Positions 53,368 to 62,103 are shown, numbered from the stretch's first letter. The stretch is DNA of 64,000 bases from AP-15 sp963755435 (GCA_963755435.1 CAVWJX010000002.1:422168-486167), one strand, 5' to 3'. Made by a program: numbers and translations. The notes: generated by a model not told the origin, from the letters alone.

Positions 53368-54689
53368 ATGGTGCGCGGGTGAGCCGACGTTTATCCGCGG
53401 CCGAGCCGTCGCCGGCAACCCTGCCGCAATTGCGCGAATGCCCCGGCTGCGGGCTGCTGCAGATGGTGCCGCCGCTCAGCCCCGGCACCAGCGCCCAATG
53501 CGCGCGCTGCCCGACGATCCTGCGCCGCGCCAGCGCCCATCGGCTCGAGCACATCATCGCCTTGACCGCGACCGCCTTGGTGCTGCTGACGGTGATGTGC
53601 ACCTCGGCGCTGATGAGTGTCGAGACCGCCGGCATTCGCCATGTCGCCGACCTGTTCTCCGGCCCCGAGGAATTGGTGCGGCAGGACATGGCGCCGCTCG
53701 CCCTCGTCGTGCTGTTCGTAACCGTGCTGGCGCCGCTCACGCGGCTCGTCGGCACGCTCTACGTGCTGATCCGGGCCCATGAGCGGCACCCACCGCACCA
53801 CCTGCGCCGGGTGTTCGCGCTCGCCGAAAAGCTGCGTCCCTGGTCGATGATCGAGGTCTTCGTGCTCGGCGTCTTCGTCGCCTATGTCAAGCTCGGCGAT
53901 CTGGTCACGATCGGGCTGCGCACCGGCGTCTACGCGCTGTTGGCGCTGACCGTCGTGCTGGTCTGGATCGATTCGGCACTCGACCGTGAAACGGTGTGGG
54001 AGCGGCTCGACCATGACGACCGGCTCGACCGGCTTGGCCCCGCTGTGCCGCGCGGTCGCCGTAGCGCCGAGGCGATCGGCTGTGAGACTTGCGGCCTGGT
54101 CAGCCCCGCCGGCCCTGCCCCCTCACCGGGGAGCATCGGCCATTGCCAGCGCTGCAACAGCGCGCTGCACCCGCGCCGGCGCAACAGCATTGAGCGGACC
54201 TGGGCGCTCGTCATTGCCGCGGCGATCCTCTACATCCCGGCGAATTATTATCCGGTGCTCTCGATCGTACAGCTCGGCGCCAAGCAGCCGAGCACGATCC
54301 TGGGCGGCGTCGAGGAGCTGGTGACCGCGCGGCAATACCCGCTCGCGGCGCTGGTCTTCTTTGCCAGCATTCTGGTGCCGGTGCTGAAGCTGGTCGGCCT
54401 CTCCTTTATGATGATCGCCACTCAGACCGGACACGCCGGCTGGCTGCGCGACCGCACCCGGCTCTACCACATCGTGCGCTTTATCGGCCGCTGGTCGATG
54501 ATCGACATCTTCATGGAGTTGCTGCTCGGCGCGCTGGTCGTTTTCGGCTCGGTGATCACGATCGAGCCGGGGGTCGGGGCGCTAGCCTTCTGCGCCGTTG
54601 TGGTGCTGACCATGTTCGCCGCCGAAACCTTCGACCCCCGCCTGATGTGGGACGCCGCGGCTTCAAGGCAGGCGCGGCCGGCGCACTAG
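53364..54689 (+). CDS. pqiA: PqiA-like inner-membrane protein with two PqiA domains
   Basis: Inner-membrane component of the lipid-transport system, 441 residues. It has two homologous halves, each starting with a zinc ribbon (RECPGCGLLQMVPP...AQCARC and IGCETCGLVSP...GHCQRCNSAL) followed by four helices and the PqiA loop (EKLRPWSMIEVFVLGVFVAYVKL; FIGRWSMIDIFMELLLGALV; YIPANYYPVLSIVQLG). The GTG start lies in the pqiC stop. Its stop overlaps by four bases with the stop of the convergent PEP-CTERM gene. Confidence 0.94.
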   Translation: MNGARVSRRLSAAEPSPATLPQLRECPGCGLLQMVPPLSPGTSAQCARCPTILRRASAHRLEHIIALTATALVLLTVMCTSALMSVETAGIRHVADLFSGPEELVRQDMAPLALVVLFVTVLAPLTRLVGTLYVLIRAHERHPPHHLRRVFALAEKLRPWSMIEVFVLGVFVAYVKLGDLVTIGLRTGVYALLALTVVLVWIDSALDRETVWERLDHDDRLDRLGPAVPRGRRSAEAIGCETCGLVSPAGPAPSPGSIGHCQRCNSALHPRRRNSIERTWALVIAAAILYIPANYYPVLSIVQLGAKQPSTILGGVEELVTARQYPLAALVFFASILVPVLKLVGLSFMMIATQTGHAGWLRDRTRLYHIVRFIGRWSMIDIFMELLLGALVVFGSVITIEPGVGALAFCAVVVLTMFAAETFDPRLMWDAAASRQARPAH

Positions 54690-55690
54690 GCGCGGCGGCG
54701 CCGGATCGCCGCCAGCGCGATCAGCGCCCCGGCCAGCACCGCCAGCGAACCCGGCTCCGGCATAGGCACCGGCAGGTCGCACAGATTGTCGCTGCAATCG
54801 AACGGGAAATAATGGATCTCGGCCCCCAGGGGTGCGGTCGATGCGACGTTCATCACGACGACGTTGCCCTCGATGAAGGCGCTGCTGTGCAAAGTCGCGT
54901 CGGGCGCCAGGATCGATGCCTCAAAAGCATTATTTATATTTACACTGGTCGCGTTCTCGAAGTTGAAGATCAGACCCTGGAGCGCGGTTAATGGATTGAA
55001 GGTTTGGGTGCTGCTGAAGCTCGTGCCGGTGACGTTGACGACGCCGTCACAGGTAGGGGTGGGACCTTGCAGGCAGGTTGGGAAAACAAGCGCGCCGGTC
55101 GCGGACATCAGCTGAGCCGTGGTGATGTTCCACACCTCGGGGCCGGTGCAGCCGGTGCACGAGAACGTGTTGCCGGAGAAGGCGCCGTTGGCCATCAGCC
55201 CGGTAAGCGAATGCGACAGCCCGGTGATCCCGTTGAGCTGTGCCCAGATGTCGTTGGCGAAGGTTAGAGCATTGGACCCCTCGCCCGGCTGATTGTACCC
55301 CGGAAAGGTGTAATTCGTCGTGACCGAGGCGGCGGTGAGGAAACTGCCTCCGCTCACGTTGGTGCCGCCAAGGAAGACATGCTGGGTGCCGGTCTCGGCC
55401 CAGGTTCCCGAATTATTGCCGAAAACGTTGATCTCGCCGTAGCCGGTGAACGAGGTGCCCGCTACCGGGACCTGGGTGCCGGATGTGTCGAGGATGCCGC
55501 TGCCGTTGTTGCTGAGATTGCCGCCGATCAGCACGGGGCCGACGACCTCGCTGGTCGTCGCGAAGTTCTGGTCGACGATCAGGTTGAAGTTCGCGAGCAG
55601 CACATTGACTGGAAACACACCGGCCTCAGCGGCCGCCGTCCCTGCCAAAGTTGCGATCAGGATAAGCAGCGCTGAGGTCAACTTGCGCAT
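54686..55690 (-). CDS. Choice-of-anchor A family PEP-CTERM protein (copy 1)
   Basis: Secreted protein of 334 residues: signal peptide (LTSALLILIATLAGTAAAEA), a choice-of-anchor A domain (VLLANFNLIVDQNFATTSEVVGPVLIGGNLS; YGEINVFGNNSG; SFSSTQTFNPLTALQGLIFNFENATSVNINNAFEASILAPDA), and a C-terminal sorting signal PEPGSLAVLAGALIALAAIRRRRA, the PEP-CTERM form recognised by exosortase. ATG 55690 follows GGGAG; the open TTG at 55696 is less likely. No exosortase gene is in the window. A sigma-54-type promoter sits 36 bases upstream. Copy 2 lies upstream on the same strand. Confidence 0.9.
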   Translation of the reverse strand: MRKLTSALLILIATLAGTAAAEAGVFPVNVLLANFNLIVDQNFATTSEVVGPVLIGGNLSNNGSGILDTSGTQVPVAGTSFTGYGEINVFGNNSGTWAETGTQHVFLGGTNVSGGSFLTAASVTTNYTFPGYNQPGEGSNALTFANDIWAQLNGITGLSHSLTGLMANGAFSGNTFSCTGCTGPEVWNITTAQLMSATGALVFPTCLQGPTPTCDGVVNVTGTSFSSTQTFNPLTALQGLIFNFENATSVNINNAFEASILAPDATLHSSAFIEGNVVVMNVASTAPLGAEIHYFPFDCSDNLCDLPVPMPEPGSLAVLAGALIALAAIRRRRA

Positions 55691-55707
55691 GGCCAAACTC
55701 CCGACAT

Positions 55708-55725
55708 TTGACGATAATTTGACGA
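55708..55725. promoter_or_regulatory. TTGACGA direct repeat at PEP-CTERM copy 1 start site
   Basis: TTGACGA-TAAT-TTGACGA on the plus strand (TCGTCAA twice, 11-base period, on the coding strand). The same arrangement with a different 4-base spacer is at 57113-57130 before copy 2. It lies right after the -12 element and should cover the transcription start, so it is a candidate operator. Confidence 0.65.
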
Positions 55726-55741
55726 AGCAATTATCGCGCCA
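55726..55741 (-). promoter_or_regulatory. Sigma-54 (-24/-12) promoter of PEP-CTERM copy 1
   Basis: On the minus strand the sequence is TGGCGCGATAATTGCT. It fits the sigma-54 consensus TGGCACG-N4-TTGCT, with the required 10 bases between the GG and GC pairs. Predicted transcription start near 55715, giving a leader of about 25 bases. PEP-CTERM/exosortase systems are often tied to sigma-54 and the PrsK/PrsR pair, which supports the call. Confidence 0.75.
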
Positions 55742-55846
55742 TATAGCTCGCTCGCGCTATTTTAAGAAAACAGATAGCTTGTCCAATGGGTTTCCGGATT
55801 GCCGGATCGATCGTGCTTTTGCAAAATAAGACACCGGAATCTTAAT

Positions 55847-55860
55847 GAGACGACTGTCTC
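55847..55860. promoter_or_regulatory. Candidate upstream activator site (inverted repeat)
   Basis: GAGAC-GACT-GTCTC lies about 110 bases upstream of the sigma-54 promoter of copy 1, the distance usual for enhancer-binding activators. An inverted repeat with the same GAGAC/GTCTC halves lies about 105 bases upstream of the copy 2 promoter, but with a 2-base spacer. The rest of the 55742-56081 gap shows no gene. Confidence 0.35.
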
Positions 55861-56081
55861 TTATCGTGCTGGGCGACGCGTCAGGGCTGGGAACGCTCGA
55901 TCGCGATGCGCGGACTCGCTGCCGCCCGGTACCGGAAGGCACCGAGGGCGACTCGCTAAATCATCTTCCGATAGAGCCGCATCATCCGCGTAGCCGCCGC
56001 ACAAGCAGGGGTCCAAGGGCAACCGTCAAGCCACTGGCCCTGGGTTCCCGCTTTCCGGAAATGACGATCCGTCTGCCGATT

Positions 56082-57095
56082 TCAAGCGCGGCGGCGCCGG
56101 ATCGCCGCCAGCGCGACCAGCGCCCCGGTGAGCAGCGACAGCGAACCCGGCTCCGGCACCTGGTGCACCGCGCCGCAGACATTCGCCCCGCAACTGAAGC
56201 CGGATGAATGGGTTTCGGCCGACGCGGCATAGATATCGGCGATGACGGTGCCGGCGACGTCCACCGAGGTGGTGACCTTGGCGTTGGGCGCCAGAATCGA
56301 GGCGTCCCAAAAGCCGCCGCCGAGCGCCACGTTCTTTGCGTTGCCGAAATTGAAGATCACGTTCGGCAACTCGGTGGCATTGGCAAACAGCGCCGACGAT
56401 GATTTCAGGTCGCCGTTGACATTGACGATCCCGACATCGTTTGCCACCAGCCCGGTGAAGCTCAGGCTTTTGCTCCCGAGATCGGCGGCGTTGATGTCCC
56501 ACACCGCGACGCCATTGACCGGATCGGCAGCGAACACCCCGGTCGCCTTGGTGAAGATGCTGTTGGCCTGCTGTGCCGTCAGCGAAGCCGAGAACGCGGT
56601 CACCTCGGCCCAGATGTCGGTCGCAAAATTATAGGGAAAGAGGTTCCCCTGCAGCACCGAGGCGGCGGCATGATTGGGGAAGGTCGAGGCGGTCTTGGAC
56701 GGCAATGTCGGGTTGCTGCCGCCGATCAGCACGACCGAATTCGCGCCGACCAAGGGATTGCTGCCGGACTGCCCCGCCGAGGTCGCGCCGACCACATTGC
56801 CGAACACGTTGACCTCGCCGAGCCCGGCGACCGGTATCGCCAACGCCGTGCCGCCGAGATTGAGCGGGCCCTGGCTCAGCATCAGCTTGCTCGGCCCGAC
56901 CGGCGACGCGCTGCCGAGGGTGCCGCCGTCGAGCACCGCGCCGGCGATGTCGTTGGTGACGACGAGCGACTGGTCGACGATCACATTGAAGTCGCGGAAC
57001 AGCGTCGTCAGCGGGATCGCGGCGGCCACAGCACCGGTCGTACCGGCGACCGTCGCGGCCAGCGCCAGCAGTCCCGTCACCGTCCAGCTACGCAT
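56082..57095 (-). CDS. Choice-of-anchor A family PEP-CTERM protein (copy 2)
   Basis: A 337-residue paralogue of the protein at 54.7 kb. Signal peptide (VTGLLALAATVAGTTGAVAAA), anchor-A domain (TLFRDFNVIVDQSLVVTNDIAGAVLDGGTLG; GLGEVNVFGNVVG; NVIFNFGNAKNVALGGGFWDASILAPNAKV) and PEP-CTERM tail PEPGSLSLLTGALVALAAIRRRRA. The C-terminal sorting tail is almost the same in both copies, whereas the domains are diverged. It has its own sigma-54-type promoter exactly 36 bases before the ATG, as in copy 1, so the two are separately but equally controlled. Confidence 0.9.
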   Translation of the reverse strand: MRSWTVTGLLALAATVAGTTGAVAAAIPLTTLFRDFNVIVDQSLVVTNDIAGAVLDGGTLGSASPVGPSKLMLSQGPLNLGGTALAIPVAGLGEVNVFGNVVGATSAGQSGSNPLVGANSVVLIGGSNPTLPSKTASTFPNHAAASVLQGNLFPYNFATDIWAEVTAFSASLTAQQANSIFTKATGVFAADPVNGVAVWDINAADLGSKSLSFTGLVANDVGIVNVNGDLKSSSALFANATELPNVIFNFGNAKNVALGGGFWDASILAPNAKVTTSVDVAGTVIADIYAASAETHSSGFSCGANVCGAVHQVPEPGSLSLLTGALVALAAIRRRRA

Positions 57096-57112
57096 TGGAA
57101 TGCACCTTAACC

Positions 57113-57130
57113 TTGACGATCAATTGACGA
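57113..57130. promoter_or_regulatory. TTGACGA direct repeat at PEP-CTERM copy 2 start site
   Basis: TTGACGA-TCAA-TTGACGA on the plus strand, at the same distance from the -12 element and the start codon as the repeat in front of copy 1. Conservation of both halves while the spacer differs points to a bound protein or RNA element. Confidence 0.65.
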
Positions 57131-57146
57131 CGCAACTTCTATGCCA
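57131..57146 (-). promoter_or_regulatory. Sigma-54 (-24/-12) promoter of PEP-CTERM copy 2
   Basis: On the minus strand TGGCATAGAAGTTGCG, with GG and GC separated by 10 bases as sigma-54 requires. The distance of 36 bases to ATG 57095 equals that in copy 1. ATATA and GCGAGCG also occur just upstream in both copies. Confidence 0.72.
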
Positions 57147-57244
57147 CTATATCACGCGCTCGCTGGCTGAGCAAGGTTGATCACATTCAATATGTTGCCG
57201 CCGCCGACTTTTATACTTAACACGAACCGAGACACTTGTTGCGC

Positions 57245-58073
57245 TCAGGACGAGACAGGTCTCGTCTCGGCGTTGGCGGCGATGAAATCGAGGGTTGCCG
57301 CGGCGCAGGCTTCGGCATGGGTGGCGGCAACATGGTAGGAATTGCCCGGCAAGACCCGCAATGTCGAATGGGCGATCTGCTGCTGCCAGGCGCGGGTTTC
57401 CGCGACCGAGGCGAGGCCGCTGCCGTCGGTGGTCATAACAAGCGTCGGGCAGGCGATCTTCGGCAGATCGGCGCGGATGTCGGCGCAGGCGATCGTCTTC
57501 ATAAAGCCGATCTGGGTCGAGACCGCGGTGCGGCCCATGAACCGGATCCACCACTCGACCCCCTCGGCCGGAAAGCCGCTGCCGAGCCGGCCGCCCATGG
57601 TCTGGCGCGCCCAGGCCTCGACCCCGTCACGCTCGAAGGCGGCATTCAATTCGGGCACGCGCTCGGCCGCACCGGCGCGCAATGGCGGCGGGGTGCCAAC
57701 CAAGGTCAGGGTGTTGACGCGTTCGGGCCTGCGCGCGGCGAAGGCGCGGGCGATGGTGCCGCCGATCTTGGCGCCGACCAGGTGAAACCGGTCGATGCGG
57801 AGGATGGTCGATCAGCCGGACGAAATCATCGATGATGATGTCGAGGCTCCACGGGAAATCGCGCGGCATCGGCGTCGATGCGCCGAACCCGCGCATATCC
57901 GGGCGCACCACCCGATATCTGCGGGCGAGCGCCGGGACCCATGCGTACCACGCCGCCCCGCTCTCGGCGTTGCCGTGCAACATCAGGATCGGGTCCGGCC
58001 GGCGCCAGGGGTCGGTGAAGTCGTCGACCTCATAATGCATGTCGAGATCGGGTGTGGCCCGGAATGTCGGCAT
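57245..58073 (-). CDS. Alpha/beta hydrolase, frameshifted
   Basis: Begins at ATG 58073, after GGGAGGG, with a typical hydrolase N-terminus (PILMLHGNAESGAAWYAWVPALARRYRVVRPDMRGFGAS). The frame changes near 57800-57808, where CATCCTCCGC with one C fewer would give a continuous IDHLRIDRFHLVGAKIGGTIARAFAARRPERV. The nucleophile position in LVGAKIGGT is Lys rather than the usual Ser, so the family member may be non-canonical or altered. The second half (PTLVMTTDGSGLAS, LPGNSYHVAATHAEACA) runs to 57245. It is downstream of the AraC gene on the same strand. Confidence 0.7.
57249..57266. repeat. 18-bp inverted repeat at 3' end of the hydrolase gene
   Basis: GACGAGAC-AG-GTCTCGTC is a perfect 8-bp inverted repeat inside the last codons of the hydrolase gene and about 105 bases upstream of the copy 2 sigma-54 promoter. 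It may be part of a terminator for the hydrolase or an activator site for the PEP-CTERM gene. Confidence 0.5.
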
Positions 58074-58086
58074 GACGATCCCTCCC

Positions 58087-59222
58087 TCAGTTTGCTGATG
58101 AGCGCGGCTGCCTCGCGCGGGTTTCGACGACGCTCCGGTCCGCGGCATGCTTTGGCGGGACCGCCGGGTTCCGGTCGCCTGCGAGGGATAAACACCATAG
58201 ACCCGATGGAAGGCCTGGGCAAAGCGGCTGGGGCTGCTGAAGCCATGCTTCTCGGCGATCCTGGCGAGCGAGATGCGATCGTCTGCGCGCAGCAGCTCGG
58301 CTCGCGCCTGCTCCAGCCGGGCCCGGTGCAAGGCGCGCATCGGGGTCGTTTCGCGGAAGCAGCGGAATGCCATCTGCAAGGCGCGAACGCTGCATCCGGC
58401 GGCATTGGCGATTTCCGCAATCGTCAACGGCGCCTGGGCGTTGGCTCGCATGAACGCCTCCGCTCGGCGAACACTGCGCGGCGCGGCGGCCGTGCTGCGC
58501 CGTTCCAGACGCGCCGTGTAATTGTGCCGCAAACCCAGCAGCAGCGAATAGATCGCCCACTCTTCAAAGGCGCGGCCGGCGAGCGCGTTCGACAGCGGCG
58601 AATTGGCGCCCGACAACTCCTCTGTCAGGTGCTGGAAGATCCTCCGGACGCTGGCCGCTGAGCTCGCATCCCACGGAATTTGTGGGTCGAAGGCAATCTC
58701 GGCGTAGACCGGCGCGTCGATCAGCCGCTCCAGTGCGGGCCGCAGCAATTCGTCCGGGATCCAAAGATTGAGCCGCGCGTCGTTGTCGCTGGTCAGCACC
58801 CGGGTGCTGGGCCGGCCGCGATAGATCAGCCCGTTCGCCGCGTCGGCGATCAACTCTCCACGATGCTCCGGAGATACCAGTCCCATGCTGCCCTGGGTGA
58901 CCAGGGTGAGGCAGGTCGCAGCGATCCCCGGCTGTCCGATCAGGATTTCGGTGCCGTGCGTATCGGTCAGATGCGCCACCCGCAGCCGGCCGACCCGGGT
59001 GTAGGACAGGGTGACCCGGTAACGATCGGCTTCAGCCTGCGCCGCGCGCAGACTGTGCGGCGCGTACCGGAACATCGGGACATATGCTTGGTATTGCGCT
59101 GGGAGGTCTTCGAAGATTGCCGTCGAGAGGGTGCGCGGATCGCGTACCTCGGCAACTTTAAAGCTCTCAAAAAAGTATTTGTTCGCGCTTTGCGCGCAGG
59201 GTTTTTCGCCTTGGCACTGCAT
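58087..59222 (-). CDS. AraC family transcriptional regulator
   Basis: An N-terminal cupin-like AraC-binding domain (about 30-210) and a C-terminal double helix-turn-helix: APLTIAEIANAAGCSVRALQMAFRCFRETTPMRALHRARLEQARAEL and ISLARIAEKHGFSSPSRFAQAFHRVYGVYPSQ. After this the frame has no stop and runs on into the hydrolase (a stop in another frame lies at 58087, just before the hydrolase ribosome binding site), so the end is uncertain and a lost stop or frameshift is likely. Divergent from the YVTN propeller genes, with a 22-bp palindrome between them; it may control either side. Confidence 0.85.
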
Positions 59223-59408
59223 TTGCCGCCGATGGTAACCCGCGGACCTGCCTCGATCCAGCCTCCCGCGCCGAAACGGCGCCGCCGGTGTTAAAGTCGA
59301 ATTTATGCGCTTGGCGTGCGGTCCTTGCGCTTTTCGTCTCGATCGCCCGCCGTCAACACGCCTAAACCCAAAGCATCGGGAGGAGCGGGCTCCTTGACCT
59401 GTCCGATT

Positions 59409-59430
59409 GATACCGCCGCGCGGCGGTATC
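59409..59430. promoter_or_regulatory. 22-bp perfect palindrome in the AraC/YVTN divergent region
   Basis: GATACCGCCGC followed directly by GCGGCGGTATC, with a further half-site CCGGTATCG at about 59448-59456, so CGGTATCG-type halves recur at 25-base distance. It lies about 190 bases from the AraC start and 120 from the first propeller gene. The rest of the 59223-59546 gap holds no gene. A regulator-binding role is inferred from symmetry and position only. Confidence 0.5.
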
Positions 59431-59546
59431 GGGCAGCCGCCGTCCGCCGGTATCGCTCAGCCAGAGCTATTTCCGAACAGGTGAGGAGCGGATCGGAAGC
59501 CTCGTCGCGGTCCGCGTCGTGTCGCACTTTGAGAAGGAGGACAGAG

Positions 59547-60719
59547 ATGCAAACGGATAGAACCGACACCATCGGCGGCGCTGCCGCTGCCGGCGGCGGG
59601 TTGTGGCGGTGGATGGCGGCGGCGGCCGTGTTGGCGCTGGCCTGGCTTGCTGCCCCGACCCCGGCGCTCGCGGTCAGCGCCTACATCACGAACTCTAACT
59701 CCAACACCGTGTCGGTGATCGACACGGCGACCAACATGGTGACCGCCACGATCCCCGTCGGCAGCGGGGCTCAAGGCACCGCGGTCAGTTCGGACGGCAG
59801 TAAGGTCTATGTTGCCAACCTGTTTGACGGCACCGTCTCGGTGATCGACACGGCGACCAACATGGTGACCGCCACGATCCCGGTCGGCTCCGAACCCACC
59901 GGCGTGGCGGTGAGCCCGGACGGCAGCAAGGTCTATGTCGCCGATGAGGTCACCGGCGACGTGTCGGTGATCGCTACGGCGACCAACACGGTGACCGCGA
60001 CGATCGCCGTCGGCTTCGAACCCGCGGGCGTGGCGGCGAGCCCGGACGGCAGCAAGGTCTATGTCGCCAACTTCGGATCCAACACTGTGTCGGTGATCGC
60101 CACCGCGAGCAACACGGTGACCGCCACGATCGCCGTCGCCGCCGGCCCTGAAGGCGTGGCGCTGACCCCGGACGGCAGCACAGTCTATGTCGCGAACTCT
60201 AACTCCAACACTGTGTCGGTGATCGACACCGCGAGCAACATGGTGACCGCCACGATCGCCGTCGGCAGCGTACCCATCGGCGTGGCGGCGAGTCCGGACG
60301 GCAGCACGGTCTATGTCACGAACGAGCTTTCCAACACCGTGTCGGTGATTGCCACCGCGACCGCCACGGTGACCGCCACGATCGCCGTCGGCTCCCAACC
60401 CACCGGCGTGGCGGCGACCCCGGACGGCAGCAGGGTCTTTGTCGTCAACTTCGGGGCCAACACTGTGTCGGTGATTGCCACGGCGACCGATACGGTAATC
60501 GGCGGCCCGATCCCCGTCGGCATCCGGCCCGCAGCGTTCGGCGTATTCATCCAGCCGCCCCCTCGGTTCGCCGGGACGCCCGGGTTCTCGAACTGTCACG
60601 GGCAGAGCGTCGCGGCGCTGGCCTGGCAGTTCGGCGGTCTCAACGCCGCCGCCGCGACTTTCGGATTCCCAAGCATTAAGGCGTTGCAGGCCGCCGTAAC
60701 CGCGTTTTGCCACAGTTAA
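59547..60719 (+). CDS. Secreted seven-bladed YVTN beta-propeller protein (copy 1)
   Basis: A 390-residue exported protein. Signal sequence with a long N-region and core WMAAAAVLALAWLAAPTPALA. Seven YVTN repeats of about 42-44 residues (pattern YVAN...NTVSVIDTATNTVTATIAVG...P-GVA-SPDGS) should form one beta-propeller. The last ~57 residues form a separate small domain, GTPGFSNCHGQSVAALAWQFGGLNAAAATFGFPSIKALQAAVTAFCHS, with two Cys and an AAA-F helix pattern known in other secreted alphaproteobacterial proteins. ATG 59547 follows AAGGAGG. Ligand unknown; likely binds something at the cell surface or in the periplasm. Confidence 0.88.
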   Translation: MQTDRTDTIGGAAAAGGGLWRWMAAAAVLALAWLAAPTPALAVSAYITNSNSNTVSVIDTATNMVTATIPVGSGAQGTAVSSDGSKVYVANLFDGTVSVIDTATNMVTATIPVGSEPTGVAVSPDGSKVYVADEVTGDVSVIATATNTVTATIAVGFEPAGVAASPDGSKVYVANFGSNTVSVIATASNTVTATIAVAAGPEGVALTPDGSTVYVANSNSNTVSVIDTASNMVTATIAVGSVPIGVAASPDGSTVYVTNELSNTVSVIATATATVTATIAVGSQPTGVAATPDGSRVFVVNFGANTVSVIATATDTVIGGPIPVGIRPAAFGVFIQPPPRFAGTPGFSNCHGQSVAALAWQFGGLNAAAATFGFPSIKALQAAVTAFCHS

Positions 60720-60789
60720 AAATCGCAAAACAACGTAGGGCGGGTCTCGATCCGCCAATCCGCCTTTGGCGCTGTTCCCCTCGCCCTCC

Positions 60790-60810
60790 TCCCCGGACCT
60801 GATCCGGGGA
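60790..60810. repeat. REP-like hairpin between the two YVTN genes
   Basis: TCCCCGGA-CCTGA-TCCGGGGA, a perfect 8-bp stem with 5-base loop. Similar palindromes (CCCGGA..TCCGGG) are scattered in many alphaproteobacterial genomes. It is absent after the second copy, so it was probably inserted after the duplication. Confidence 0.7.
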
Positions 60811-60911
60811 TCCGCGGGTCCCTCCCTCCCGCTCACAAGGTCGGGGTGAGGGGCGGATCGGGAGGCTCGTCGCGGTCCGCGTCGTGTCGCACTTTGAGAA
60901 GGAGGACAGAG

Positions 60912-62084
60912 ATGCAAACGGATAGAACCGACACCATCGGCGGCGTTGCCGCTGCCGGCGGCGGGTTGTGGCGGTGGATGGCGGCGGCGGCCGCGTTGAC
61001 GCTGGCCTGGCTCGCGGCCCCCGCCCCGGCGCTCGCCATCAACGCCTACATCACGAATTTCGCCGACGGCACCGTGTCGGTGATCGACACGGCGACCAAC
61101 ATGGTGACCGCCACGATCCCTGTCGGCAGCTTCCCCGAGGGCGTCGCGGTGACCCCGGACGGCAGCAAGGTCTATGTCGCCAACCGGAACCAGGGCACCG
61201 TGTCGGTGATCGACACGGCGACGAATACGGTGTCGGCCACGATCACCTTCGGCGTCGACCCGGTCGGCGTGGCCGTCACCCCGGACGGCAGCAAGGTCTA
61301 TGTCGCCGATGAGTTCACCGGCGACGTATCGGTGATCGCCACGGCGACGAACACGGTGATCGCCACCATCGGCACCTTTCCGGGCCCCTGGGGCGTGGCG
61401 GTCACCCCGGACGGCAGCAGGGTCTATGTCACCAACTTGGGGGGCGACAGCGTGTCGGTGATCGACACGGCGACCAACATGGTGGTCGGCTCTCCGATCG
61501 CCGTCGGCCACTTTCCCGTCGGCGTGGCGCTGACCCCGGACGGCAGCAAGGTCTATGTCGCCAACGCCGGGTCCAACAATGTATCCGTGATCGACACGGC
61601 GACGAATATGGTGATCGGCCCGCAGATCCCGGTCGGCAACGGCCCCGGGGGCGTGGCGGTCGGCCCTGACGGCAGCATGGTCTACGTCGGCGACTTCGAT
61701 GGCGACGCCGTGTCGGTGATCGCCACGGCGACGAACACAGTGACCGCCACGATCCCCGCTGCCGGCCCCTACGGCGTGGCAGTGAGCCCCGACGGCGGCA
61801 CGGTCTACGTCGCCGACAGCAAAGACAACAATATGTGGGTGATTGCTGCCGCGACGAATACGGTGACCGGCAAGATCACCGTCGGCAACGATCCCGCTGC
61901 GTTCGGCGTATTCATCCAGCCGCCGCCGAGGTTCGCCGGGACGCCCGGGTTCTCGAACTGTCACGGCCAGAGCGTCGCCGCGCTGGCCTGGCAGTTCGGC
62001 GGCCTCAACGCTGCCGCCGCGACTTTCCGATTCCCGAGCACTAAGGCGTTGCAGGCCGCCGTAACCGCGTTTTGCCACAGCTGA
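60912..62084 (+). CDS. Secreted seven-bladed YVTN beta-propeller protein (copy 2)
   Basis: Same length (390 residues) and layout as copy 1: identical N-terminus MQTDRTDTIGG, signal core WMAAAAALTLAWLAAPAPALA, seven YVTN blades and the C-terminal NCHGQSVAALAWQFGGLNAAAATF domain ending FCHS. Blade sequences differ from copy 1 in many positions, including the last blade, where NNMWVIAAATNTVTGKI replaces the standard VSVI motif. Such divergence in the blades with constant ends suggests gene conversion or selection for different ligands. Confidence 0.88.
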   Translation: MQTDRTDTIGGVAAAGGGLWRWMAAAAALTLAWLAAPAPALAINAYITNFADGTVSVIDTATNMVTATIPVGSFPEGVAVTPDGSKVYVANRNQGTVSVIDTATNTVSATITFGVDPVGVAVTPDGSKVYVADEFTGDVSVIATATNTVIATIGTFPGPWGVAVTPDGSRVYVTNLGGDSVSVIDTATNMVVGSPIAVGHFPVGVALTPDGSKVYVANAGSNNVSVIDTATNMVIGPQIPVGNGPGGVAVGPDGSMVYVGDFDGDAVSVIATATNTVTATIPAAGPYGVAVSPDGGTVYVADSKDNNMWVIAAATNTVTGKITVGNDPAAFGVFIQPPPRFAGTPGFSNCHGQSVAALAWQFGGLNAAAATFRFPSTKALQAAVTAFCHS

Positions 62085-62103
62085 AAATCGCAAAACGCCG
62101 TAA

